Made by a program: the position numbers and the translations under genes
Part shown: positions 16,754-24,524 of the stretch, one piece after another
How the letters are laid out: each line of letters opens with the position of its first letter
How positions within the stretch are numbered: position 1 is the first letter of the stretch
From: Treponema sp.
GTDB taxonomy: Bacteria > Spirochaetota > Spirochaetia > Treponematales > Treponemataceae
Direction of reading: 5' to 3'
Assembly (NCBI GenBank): GCA_017395545.1
Contig: JAFPUF010000009.1
Coordinates: forward strand, 62,001 to 126,000
DNA: 64,000 bases
The notes under the pieces: generated by a model
Database searches by the model: none
Seen by the model: only the letters and a program-made list of their open reading frames with translations
Told to the model about the DNA's origin: nothing

Positions 16754-17796
16754 GCAAGTTTTTTTCCGCCGCCTTGTGTCTCGGCAAGAGTCTTTCCGAG
16801 CTGACCACAGGCTCCGCCGATTTCCCGTCCCCTGCGTGTTCGAAGGGTAACATTTAAGCCTGCTTTTTCGAGGTGGTAAACGAAATTTTTACATTCTTTT
16901 CCACTTGGCTCTGAAAATTCCAGTCCTTCGACCGGATTCCAGGGGATTAAATTGATATGAACATCAAGCCCGCGTGCAAAATTTATCATGTTTGTTGCGC
17001 TTTCAAGACTTGTGTTTGTGTCGTGAAGAAGAGCAGCCTCAAGAGTGACTCTTTTGCCTGTTTTTTTTGCAAAATAGTCGATTGCTTCGCGTAGTTTTGG
17101 AAGCGGATTTGTGCGGCAGATTGGCATTATTCTTTCACGAAGACTTTCGTCTGCTGTTGTCAGAGAAACTGCAAGCCTGATTGCCGGCCCGTTATCTGCA
17201 AGGTCGTAAATTCCTTTTATAACTCCAGATGTTGAGAGTGTGATTCGTCTTCCAGAAAGTGCACGGCCTTCTTTATTTGTGAGAATTGCAATGGCTTTGC
17301 GGACATTCTCAAGGTTCATCATAGGTTCTCCCATGCCCATGAAGACTATGTTGTCCAGTGTGCCTGCATGTTTTTCAAGAGCCAGAAACTGCTCAACAAT
17401 TTCGCCAGCAGTAAGGTTTCTTGCCAGTCCTAAATGACCGGTCTGACAGAATGCGCAGTTCATTGCACATCCTACCTGGCATGAAACGCAGGCTGTTTTC
17501 CTGTCTTCGCGGTCTGTGAGAAGAACTGTTTCAACTGCGAGTCCGTCAGAAAGTGTAATCTGAAGTTTTATTGTGCCGTCGCTGTCTTTGAGAACTTTTG
17601 AGACAGAAGTGGAATGAATGACAGCTTTTTCTTTGAGTTCCTTTCGTAAATCTACAGATAGATTTGTCATTTCATCAAAAGATTCTGCGCCTCTTCCAAT
17701 CCACTGAAAAATTTGTTTTCCGCGAAAAGCCTGTTTTAAATTCAACGCTCCGCAAATTTCATCCGGTAAAAGACCTGAGATAATGATTTTTTCCAT
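16747..17796 (-). CDS. rlmN: Dual-specificity RNA methyltransferase RlmN
   Basis: Radical SAM enzyme that methylates C2 of adenine 2503 in 23S rRNA and of adenine 37 in some tRNAs. The 349-residue protein has the radical SAM triad CAMNCAFCQTG near residue 115, the GMGEPMMNLENV motif, and a conserved Cys in the C-terminal TLRTRRGREIGGACGQL. The N-terminal domain (LKQAFRGKQIFQWIGRG) is complete. The last residues and stop codon fall in a dispersed repeat. It is first in a minus-strand order after the TPR genes, 26 bases from the next. Confidence 0.95.
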   Translation of the reverse strand: MEKIIISGLLPDEICGALNLKQAFRGKQIFQWIGRGAESFDEMTNLSVDLRKELKEKAVIHSTSVSKVLKDSDGTIKLQITLSDGLAVETVLLTDREDRKTACVSCQVGCAMNCAFCQTGHLGLARNLTAGEIVEQFLALEKHAGTLDNIVFMGMGEPMMNLENVRKAIAILTNKEGRALSGRRITLSTSGVIKGIYDLADNGPAIRLAVSLTTADESLRERIMPICRTNPLPKLREAIDYFAKKTGKRVTLEAALLHDTNTSLESATNMINFARGLDVHINLIPWNPVEGLEFSEPSGKECKNFVYHLEKAGLNVTLRTRRGREIGGACGQLGKTLAETQGGGKKLAD

Positions 17797-17822
17797 AATT
17801 TTGGGTGTCAGTGTAATATTTT

Positions 17823-18983
17823 TTAGGCTTGTCGTTCAAGACGGTTAATCATGTCTGCAATGGCAGGCGAACGTACTCCATAGCGTGAGACATTTTTTAA
17901 AGTCTCAAGCGCTTTGCCTTTCTGGTTCATTTTGACATAACAGTCTGATAAATCAATGTAGAACCTGAAATTGCGAGGATCTCCCTTAATCAGCCCCTGA
18001 AGACGTTCTGCAGCTTCTTCGTAGCGTCCTTCGCCTTTACAAATCAGGGCAAGGCCAAGTGCTGCGTAGACATCAAATTCGATATCCATTGCTTTGTTAT
18101 AATATTCAGCGGCAGTACGATAGTCGCCGGTATTGCGGTAAGCGTCACCGGCACGTGTGAGAATAACTTTGTTGTCAGGATCCATTTCGAGAATTTTGTT
18201 CCAGTATTCAATCGAACGGAACTGCTGGTTCATTCCGCGGTAACAGTCAGCGAGACCAAAAAGAGCGTAAAAATTGTTAGGTTCTTTTTGCAGTGCACGT
18301 TCAAAGTAGGTGACGCCTTTTTCAAAAGTCTTTAATTTGCGGTGGCAGTTACCGATTGATGTGAGGACACGAATGTCAACGAAATTTTCGTTTTTATCGA
18401 GCATTTTTGTCCAGTAGTAAAGCGCATCACGGTATTCTTTAAAATCGTAATGAAGGTGACCAAGGCCAATCAGTGCGTAAGCGTTGTTTTCTTCCATGTC
18501 GAGAACCGAAAGATACAGGTCCTTGGATTTTTTAAATTCCCGGATTTTCCTGTATGCGTCGGCTACACGTGTCAAAACGGTGATATTTCTGTCATCATGG
18601 ATAAGATACTGTTCCCAGATTGCGATTGCTTTGTGATACTGGTTGAGGGCCTTGTAACAGTCTGCAAGGCCGAAGAGTGCATAATTGTTTGTGGGGTGAT
18701 AGTCGAGGCATTTCTGATAGAAGTTTTCTGCCTCCCGGAAGTGGTTTTGTTTTCTTTCGCTGTCACCGAGACCGACAAGTGCATAATTGTTGTTTCCGTC
18801 AATCTCAAGAATTTTATTGAAAGCTTCTTTTGCTTCGTTAATCATATTGTCTTTTAACAGCTGATAGCCTTTTTTTGACAGTTCTGAAATTTCTGCTGGA
18901 ACTTTCTGGCCTTCGTTTTCGGAAAAATCACTTGGAAAAAAAAGTTCTTCGGTTACGTTTTCTTTAATCATTTCGTCGCTCAT
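17823..18983 (-). CDS. TPR-repeat protein
   Basis: 386 residues made almost wholly of tetratricopeptide repeats of 34 residues (for example NNYALVGLGDSERKQNHFREA, TNNYALFGLADCYKALNQY, NNFYALFGLADCYRGMNQQ); about ten repeats from residue 30 on. No signal peptide, so likely cytoplasmic. Such proteins scaffold complexes; no specific partner can be named. GAGGATG precedes the ATG. It is 23 bases after the small gene at 19007, forming an operon with it and possibly with rlmN. Confidence 0.85.
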   Translation of the reverse strand: MSDEMIKENVTEELFFPSDFSENEGQKVPAEISELSKKGYQLLKDNMINEAKEAFNKILEIDGNNNYALVGLGDSERKQNHFREAENFYQKCLDYHPTNNYALFGLADCYKALNQYHKAIAIWEQYLIHDDRNITVLTRVADAYRKIREFKKSKDLYLSVLDMEENNAYALIGLGHLHYDFKEYRDALYYWTKMLDKNENFVDIRVLTSIGNCHRKLKTFEKGVTYFERALQKEPNNFYALFGLADCYRGMNQQFRSIEYWNKILEMDPDNKVILTRAGDAYRNTGDYRTAAEYYNKAMDIEFDVYAALGLALICKGEGRYEEAAERLQGLIKGDPRNFRFYIDLSDCYVKMNQKGKALETLKNVSRYGVRSPAIADMINRLERQA

Positions 18984-19006
18984 TACAACATCCTCACTTT
19001 TTTAAA

Positions 19007-19345
19007 TTATTTAATTACAATAGAGATGACATTTGCCAGTTTTTCGTAAACAGCCTCGCACTTTCCTTTGTTGTTTGCCAGAAGATAGTATTTTAGCGCA
19101 GTAACTGCACGATTCTGTTTCATGTAAAGATCTCCAATTCGGGCAAGACCGTCAGAATAACCTGTGGTGACAAAGATTCGACATGCAGCATCGTATTTGC
19201 CTTCGTTGAACAGAACATTTCCTTTGCGGTTTAGAACTGCTTTTTGTTCAGAAGAAAGACCCTGTACAGGCTTATCGGTGACTTTGATAAAGCCTTCCGG
19301 GATACTGTGAGCTGATAATGTACTTTTTACTTTGTTTTCATCCAA
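19007..19345 (-). CDS. Small TPR-like hypothetical protein
   Basis: 112 residues, function unknown. It contains two TPR-like helical pairs (NRKGNVLFNEGKYDAACRIF, DGLARIGDLYMKQNRAVTALKYY). It is the first gene of the operon with the large TPR protein and has a good promoter about 40 bases upstream (TTGACT-16-TATAAT). The association suggests that the two act together. Confidence 0.7.
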   Translation of the reverse strand: MDENKVKSTLSAHSIPEGFIKVTDKPVQGLSSEQKAVLNRKGNVLFNEGKYDAACRIFVTTGYSDGLARIGDLYMKQNRAVTALKYYLLANNKGKCEAVYEKLANVISIVIK

Positions 19346-19380
19346 CTTTTTTTACCTGAATAAAATTTTTACATATTCCC

Positions 19381-19408
19381 ATTATATCTTATTTTAAGAA
19401 TAAGTCAA
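19381..19408 (-). promoter_or_regulatory. Promoter of the TPR operon
   Basis: On the minus strand TTGACT (19408-19403), 16-base spacer, TATAAT (19386-19381). Confidence 0.7.
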
Positions 19409-19480
19409 TATAAAATTTTGTTATATCTGAAGGGGTGGAGAATTACAATACCGTAGAGACTAACTTTGCCAAAGGTACTC

Positions 19481-19509
19481 TTGACTTCAATAAATCATTT
19501 CTATATGAT
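19481..19509 (+). promoter_or_regulatory. Promoter of secG and downstream genes
   Basis: TTGACT at 19481-19486, 17-base spacer, TATGAT at 19504-19509, about 40 bases upstream of the secG start. Confidence 0.7.
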
Positions 19510-19551
19510 ATTTTCTACTAATTTTTAAGTATTCACTCTTTGGAGAAAAAA

Positions 19552-19995
19552 ATGGATTCTATTATTAAAGGCGTGCTTCTTGTTGCATTTGTAATTATTT
19601 GTGTTCTTCTGGTTCTCCTCGTTCTCGTTCAGGATCAGGATAACAGCGGAATGGGTGGCCTTCTTGGCGGAGGAAATTCAACTGCTTTCGGTTCTCATTC
19701 TGCATCTGTCCTCACAAAGGCAACTGTTGTATTTGTCGTTCTTTTCTTTTTAATTACTTTCGCTATTGCAAAACTCCTGCCGTCAAAAGCTGATTCTACT
19801 GATGCTGATATGCGTGCTGCTGCAGAATCAACGGGTGCTGTAATTCAGGAAACTGTTCCTAAGGCATCTGACGGTAAATGGTGGGACGATTCTGCAAAAT
19901 CTGAAAGCACAGAAACAACTCCTGCTTCGGAATCTGCTGAAGTTCCTGCTGCAGAAAATGCAGAGCCGGTTGCAGCTGAAACTGCTGCACAGTAA
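19552..19995 (+). CDS. secG: Preprotein translocase subunit SecG
   Basis: Small membrane partner of SecY/SecE. From the ATG at 19552 (TTTGGAGAAA upstream) it has 147 residues: a first helix (GVLLVAFVIICVLLVLLVLVQ), the SecG-typical glycine-rich loop SGMGGLLGGGNSTAFGS, and a second helix (ATVVFVVLFFLITFAIAKLL). A roughly 60-residue acidic, Ala/Glu/Ser-rich tail follows, as often seen in spirochaetes. It is followed after 16 bases by the EIIA-like gene. Confidence 0.9.
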   Translation: MDSIIKGVLLVAFVIICVLLVLLVLVQDQDNSGMGGLLGGGNSTAFGSHSASVLTKATVVFVVLFFLITFAIAKLLPSKADSTDADMRAAAESTGAVIQETVPKASDGKWWDDSAKSESTETTPASESAEVPAAENAEPVAAETAAQ

Positions 19996-20011
19996 GATTC
20001 GGGGGGATAAT

Positions 20012-20485
20012 GTGGTTTTAGGCGAGATTTTTCCGAAAGATACAATCGTTGTTGAACTTTCAAGTACTGAAAAAGACGAACTTTTTGAAGAACTTGTCGA
20101 AACCATTCATTCAAATCATCCGATTTTCGATAAACAAGAGGCACTTAAAGTGCTCAATGAGCGTGAGTCAAAAATGTCGACGGGGATAATGCATGCTGTC
20201 GGCCTTCCTCACGCTCTTATTACATCTATGAACGGTCATGATACAATTGGGGCCGTTGGGATCAGCAGAGAAGGGCTTGATTATGAAGCCCTCGATAACG
20301 CACCTGTCAATGTAGTTTTTATGATTATTGGTGCTGAGAATGATACAAATAGTCACATTCAGGTTCTGAAACAACTGGCAATGGTCCTGCAGCTTCCCAA
20401 TTTCGTAAACAATCTTCTTGCAAACAAAACTGCTTCTGAAATTCATAATTTTATTTGCAAATCTGAGGAATCTTTGATAAACTAA
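20012..20485 (+). CDS. PTS EIIA-type (PtsN-like) phosphocarrier protein
   Basis: 157 residues of the fructose/nitrogen EIIA family. The expected phosphorylated His is in STGIMHAVGLPHALI (His of LPHA, about residue 68). The start is GTG at 20012 with GGGGGG upstream; no in-frame ATG is better. No sugar permease component lies nearby, so a regulatory role like EIIA-Ntr is more likely than sugar transport. It sits between secG and the V-ATPase genes with short gaps (16 and 27 bases), so it may be cotranscribed with them. Confidence 0.8.
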   Translation: MVLGEIFPKDTIVVELSSTEKDELFEELVETIHSNHPIFDKQEALKVLNERESKMSTGIMHAVGLPHALITSMNGHDTIGAVGISREGLDYEALDNAPVNVVFMIIGAENDTNSHIQVLKQLAMVLQLPNFVNNLLANKTASEIHNFICKSEESLIN

Positions 20486-20512
20486 GTTTTAGAAATACTA
20501 CAGAGGTAAATT

Positions 20513-20821
20513 ATGGCGGAACAGGAAGTAAATACAATTGCGCATCTTTTGGAAATGGAGCAAAAGGCTTCCGCCCTCACTCTTAAAGCTCAGGAAGATG
20601 CTGATAAAAAAATCGCTCTGGCAAAAGCTCAGGCTGATTCAGAATTTAAGGCACAGTACGAAAAAATCATTAATGACTGTGAACAGTCATACAATCAGAA
20701 AATTTCAGAACTGCAAGCTAAAAAAGAATCTGAGATATCTTCATACAAAAATCAAATCAAATCTTCAAAATTAGACAACACTGCTTTCAATTCTTTCCTT
20801 GATTCGGTGCTTTTCGCATAA
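20513..20821 (+). CDS. V-type ATPase subunit G/H-like (peripheral stalk)
   Basis: 102 residues, Ala/Lys/Glu-rich and helical throughout (EMEQKASALTLKAQEDADKKI and onwards), the pattern of the V/A-ATPase peripheral-stalk subunit G/H. It has an AGAGG ribosome binding site and lies 10 bases upstream of subunit C. Identification rests mainly on composition and position, since coiled-coil proteins have weak signatures. Confidence 0.65.
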   Translation: MAEQEVNTIAHLLEMEQKASALTLKAQEDADKKIALAKAQADSEFKAQYEKIINDCEQSYNQKISELQAKKESEISSYKNQIKSSKLDNTAFNSFLDSVLFA

Positions 20822-20831
20822 CGGGGGCATT

Positions 20832-21740
20832 ATGGGAAGTTTGGACAGGTCAGCGGCTTCAAGTTTTGTTTATGCAAAGGCGAGCGGTCTTCTCTCAAAA
20901 TCTTTCACAGGTGACAATGCGATAAAACTTTTTCAGGTTCAGTCACTGCGCGAACTTTTCACGCTTCTTTTTGATGAGGAAGTTCCAGCAGTTCCGGAAG
21001 TTATGCTTGCAAAAGAGATTGAGAAAAAGGCTGAAAAAAATCTTATCGACCTTTATAAAAGTCTTCTTTCTGAATTCGCAAATCCGTCTCCAATTCTTTC
21101 TGAAATTCTTTCGTTTTATGAATATGAACATTCTTATAATCTGACAAAAGGTCCGGACGAGGATAAAAAGCGTATTATGGCCCTCTGGAATGCTATTTCA
21201 TCTCTGAAGGGAAGTGACCGCCAGAATCTTCTTGAGCTTTACAAAATGGAGATTTCTTTTAAGAACATTTTGTGGGTTCTCCGGCTAAAAGTTTATTATA
21301 AATTTACTGCTGAAGAAATTCTGGAGCATCTTGTTTATTCGGATGATATGTCAGAAAAATCAGCGGCTGCAAAAAAAATTGATGTTCTTGCACGCGAGGC
21401 GGTAGCAATTGCAGATAAAGACATTTCTTCCTACGATGAATGGAAAAAATGGAAATATGCAGGTTTTTTGAATCCGCATGAAGAGGGTGTAATCTGGGAA
21501 ATCGACCCGGTCTGGATAGAACGGTCTCTTAAAACTTATCTTGCAAAAACATATAAAAGATTTTTTCACAAAGATCCGATGAGTGTGACCAGTCTTGTTT
21601 CATGGTTTAGAATAAAACAGTACGAACTTGACTGCATACGTTCGGTCGCTGAAGGCTTGCGTCTTGGCGTTGAGAGTGAGAAAGTAATGGAAGTGTCGGG
21701 AATTTCATCGGTAGTTTCGCAGGGAGGAGTAAATGGCTAG
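20832..21740 (+). CDS. V-type ATPase subunit C (AC39/V0D-like)
   Basis: 302 residues from the ATG at 20832 (GGGGG upstream). All-helical protein of the AC39/subunit C family that caps the membrane rotor and couples it to the central stalk. YAKASGLLSKSF at the N-terminus and FKNILWVLRLKVYYK are typical. It overlaps subunit I by eight bases, so translational coupling is likely. Confidence 0.75.
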   Translation: MGSLDRSAASSFVYAKASGLLSKSFTGDNAIKLFQVQSLRELFTLLFDEEVPAVPEVMLAKEIEKKAEKNLIDLYKSLLSEFANPSPILSEILSFYEYEHSYNLTKGPDEDKKRIMALWNAISSLKGSDRQNLLELYKMEISFKNILWVLRLKVYYKFTAEEILEHLVYSDDMSEKSAAAKKIDVLAREAVAIADKDISSYDEWKKWKYAGFLNPHEEGVIWEIDPVWIERSLKTYLAKTYKRFFHKDPMSVTSLVSWFRIKQYELDCIRSVAEGLRLGVESEKVMEVSGISSVVSQGGVNG

Positions 21741-23727
21741 AACGACACCAATGAATCTTGTTGAACTGATGGTTATGAAAAATGATATCCGTCAGGTTCT
21801 TGAATTCCTCGGAAAAAAGGGTAATTTTCAGTTTCAGAATCATAAAAGTGACTCATCTAAAGTGTCTGACGCTTCAAGGGCGGGCGAGGCTGCAAATCCT
21901 GAGCGTGATTTGTTCGTCAAATTGCAGGATGCAAGGGCCTTTTTGAATATAGATGATATTGATTCTGCTCTTGTCGCAAAATCAAGGTGCAGTGACGAAA
22001 ATGCATTTTCTGCCGCCGAAAAATTTCTTTCTGCTGTTGAAGAATTAAAAAAGCGTCAGGTTATCGCAGCTGATGAATTAAAGCGGGTGCGCGAATCTAA
22101 AGAAGAAGCAGAATCTTTCAAAAATCTCAAGGTTCCTTTCTCTGAGCTTGACCATCTTTCTTTTTTGTCGCTAAAAATCGGTAAGATTGATCCGGCTGTT
22201 TTCGATGAGCTTTCAATTTCTGTCGGAAACCGTGCTATTATCGTTCCTCTGGGAGACGATAAATCTAAAATTATGGCGGCAAGTTCCAAAAAAGCGCGCT
22301 TTTCACTCGATACTGAACTTAAAAAATTTGGTTTTGTACCTTTTGAGATACCGAGCGATTTCCAGGGAGTTCCGGACGAGGTTCTTCAGGGGCTTGAGAC
22401 CAGACTTTCTGAATGTCAGAAATCGGTTGATTATATCGAAGAAGAAAGAAAAAATATGGCGAAGGCTCATGAGGAGCTTCTTCGTTCCCTTCTTGCTTCT
22501 TTTGCTATTTCTTCTCAAATCGTTGATGTTCAGAATAATCTTGAATCAACTAGCCTTGTATACAGAATTACGGGCTGGATTCCTTCAGAAAACTGCCATT
22601 CAATGATGAAGGACATGGATGAACTCACGGAAGGGCGGATTGCAATCCGTGTTTACAACCCTTTTGAAGTTCCTTCGGTCATTAACGGCACTGAGCAGGT
22701 TCCTGTCCGGCTCAAGCACGGAAAACTGGTTGGAGCTTTCGAGCGAATGATTTTCAGCTACGGCTCTCCTGTCTATGGTGCGATTGACCCGACTCCGTTC
22801 GTGGCTCTTTTCTTCACTCTGCTCTTTGGAATTATGTTCGGAGATGCAGGTCAGGGCTTTATCTTCCTTCTGATGGGAATACTGATGGCACTTAAAGTCA
22901 TAAAAGTAGGAGGCTGGAATAAATTCGCTCCCATTTTTATGGCAATCGGCTGCTCAAGCATGATTATGGGACTTTTAACGGGCGAATTCTTCGGAAATGA
23001 GGAAGTCCTTGCTCCTGTGGCACGGGCAGTCACCGGTCTTTTTGGCGAACCACATTCTCCGATTCTGCATTTAATGCCTGACGGAAGTGCTCATTCGATT
23101 AAGACGATGTTCATGTTCTTCGGTGTTACTGTTGGTGTCGGTTTTGTCATCAATTCCGTGGGGCTTGTACTTAATATTATCAACAATCTTATCATGCACA
23201 AAGTTCCGAAAGCGCTTTTCGGAAAAAACGGACTTTCGGGTGCAGTTTTCTTCTGGTATGTCGTGGTAATGGTAATCAGAATTGTGGCCTGCGGGCACTC
23301 AATTGACCTTGCCGACGGAATCATTATCGGAATTACGCTCTTCCTTACGATGTTCAGTGAACCTATACACAGGCTTCTTGAGCATGAAAAACCTGTTCTG
23401 GAAAACGGACTGTTTGCGGCTGTGATTGAGGCAATCGTTGAGCTTCTGGAGACTTTAATCAGTTATCTTTCAAATTCAATCAGTTTCGTTCGTGTCGGGG
23501 CTTTTGGCCTTGCGCACGCTGTTTTGGGATTCATCATCCTGACGCTTTCTGAGATGGCTGGACCGGCCTATCTTGGGGTAATGCTCGTCGGAAATGCGAT
23601 TGTGGTGGTTCTTGAGGGAATGATTGTTGCAATTCAGGTTATCCGATTGCAATATTATGAGTTCTTCTCTAAATTCTTCAATGAAACGGGTCGGGAATTC
23701 AAACCGTTCTCGTTTGAAAATAAATAG
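21733..23727 (+). CDS. V-type ATPase subunit I (membrane stator, a-subunit)
   Basis: 664 residues. The N-terminal half is a cytoplasmic helical stator arm; the C-terminal half has about seven membrane helices (VALFFTLLFGIMFGDAGQGFIFLLMG, YVVVMVIRIVACG and others). The GDAGQG motif and the essential Arg of the late helix region (ISFVRVGAFGLAHA) that forms the ion half-channels are clear. It directly precedes the rotor subunit gene. Confidence 0.92.
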   Translation: MARTTPMNLVELMVMKNDIRQVLEFLGKKGNFQFQNHKSDSSKVSDASRAGEAANPERDLFVKLQDARAFLNIDDIDSALVAKSRCSDENAFSAAEKFLSAVEELKKRQVIAADELKRVRESKEEAESFKNLKVPFSELDHLSFLSLKIGKIDPAVFDELSISVGNRAIIVPLGDDKSKIMAASSKKARFSLDTELKKFGFVPFEIPSDFQGVPDEVLQGLETRLSECQKSVDYIEEERKNMAKAHEELLRSLLASFAISSQIVDVQNNLESTSLVYRITGWIPSENCHSMMKDMDELTEGRIAIRVYNPFEVPSVINGTEQVPVRLKHGKLVGAFERMIFSYGSPVYGAIDPTPFVALFFTLLFGIMFGDAGQGFIFLLMGILMALKVIKVGGWNKFAPIFMAIGCSSMIMGLLTGEFFGNEEVLAPVARAVTGLFGEPHSPILHLMPDGSAHSIKTMFMFFGVTVGVGFVINSVGLVLNIINNLIMHKVPKALFGKNGLSGAVFFWYVVVMVIRIVACGHSIDLADGIIIGITLFLTMFSEPIHRLLEHEKPVLENGLFAAVIEAIVELLETLISYLSNSISFVRVGAFGLAHAVLGFIILTLSEMAGPAYLGVMLVGNAIVVVLEGMIVAIQVIRLQYYEFFSKFFNETGREFKPFSFENK

Positions 23728-23739
23728 TGAGGTTTTGTT

Positions 23740-24123
23740 ATGAACAAGAAAATTTTGATGATTGCGGCTCTCCTTACGGGATTCGCTCTTTTTGGCAGCA
23801 TCGCACAGGATGCGGTACAGGCTCAGGCTGAAGCTCCTCAGGGAACAACACAGGCTGCTCCACTTCCACCGAATCCGCCGGCTCCTCAGGTTGAAAATGC
23901 CAAGAAGGCAGATTTTTCAATGATTAAGTACATTGCTGCTGGTCTTGCAGTAGGTCTTGCATGTATCGCAGGCGGTATGGCTGTAGGTAAAATCGGTGCA
24001 GCTGCAATGGGCGCTATGAGCGAGAACGCTGAGCTTTCAGGAAAAGCACTTCCATTCGTTGGTCTTGCTGAAGGTATCTGTCTCTGGGGCTTCCTCGTAG
24101 CATTGCTTATCATCATTCTGTAA
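23740..24123 (+). CDS. V-type ATPase subunit K (membrane rotor, c-subunit)
   Basis: 127 residues. The C-terminal 70 residues are one helical hairpin: IKYIAAGLAVGLACIAGGMAVG, a polar loop, and GKALPFVGLAEGICLWGFLV, where Glu (about residue 111) is the ion-binding carboxylate. Before it is an unusual extension: a signal-peptide-like segment (MNKKILMIAALLTGFALFGS) and a Gln/Ala/Pro-rich linker. Whether the N-terminal segment is cleaved cannot be seen. 12 bases after subunit I. Confidence 0.88.
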   Translation: MNKKILMIAALLTGFALFGSIAQDAVQAQAEAPQGTTQAAPLPPNPPAPQVENAKKADFSMIKYIAAGLAVGLACIAGGMAVGKIGAAAMGAMSENAELSGKALPFVGLAEGICLWGFLVALLIIIL

Positions 24124-24130
24124 TTTTTGT

Positions 24131-24463
24131 ATGGAATATTTTGTCATCGCAGAAAGGGAAATTATTCTCGGCTTTAAGCTGGTTGGCGTTGATGGCAGCA
24201 TCGCGCTCAACCGCACTGAGGCACTGGATGCTTTCCGCCGGGTCACAGGACTTGGCGGGGCTGAGAGTGTTCCTGTAAGCGAGCGTCCAAAAATTCTTAT
24301 TCTTACTGAAGATGTATCTGCCATGATTGAAGATGAAGTAACTCAATGGCAGAAGGGCAGTCAGTATCCGCTGATTGTTGAGATTCCTGGTATTCACGGG
24401 CACCTGGAGGGTAAAAAATCCCTCACGGATGCAATTCGTGAAGCCGTAGGAATTTCTGTGTAA
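24131..24463 (+). CDS. V-type ATPase subunit F
   Basis: 110-residue central-stalk subunit with the family pattern: FVIAEREIILGFKLVGVDG at the start, ILILTEDVSAMIEDEV in the middle and PLIVEIPG near the end. It is the last gene of this cluster; the catalytic A and B subunits and D and E do not follow, and the next gene is on the opposite strand. Confidence 0.85.
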   Translation: MEYFVIAEREIILGFKLVGVDGSIALNRTEALDAFRRVTGLGGAESVPVSERPKILILTEDVSAMIEDEVTQWQKGSQYPLIVEIPGIHGHLEGKKSLTDAIREAVGISV

Positions 24464-24473
24464 CAGTATCGTT

Positions 24474-24509
24474 CGGAAAATATCAGCAGTGTTCTGGCTG
24501 ATAATTCCG
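24474..24509. other. Hairpin between convergent V-ATPase F and ATP-grasp genes
   Basis: Arms CGGAA..TATCAGC (24474-24487) and GCTGATA..TTCCG (24497-24509) with a nine-base loop. Probably ends transcription from one or both sides, but no convincing T run follows. Confidence 0.45.
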
Positions 24510-24524
24510 GACTCTACTGAAAAT

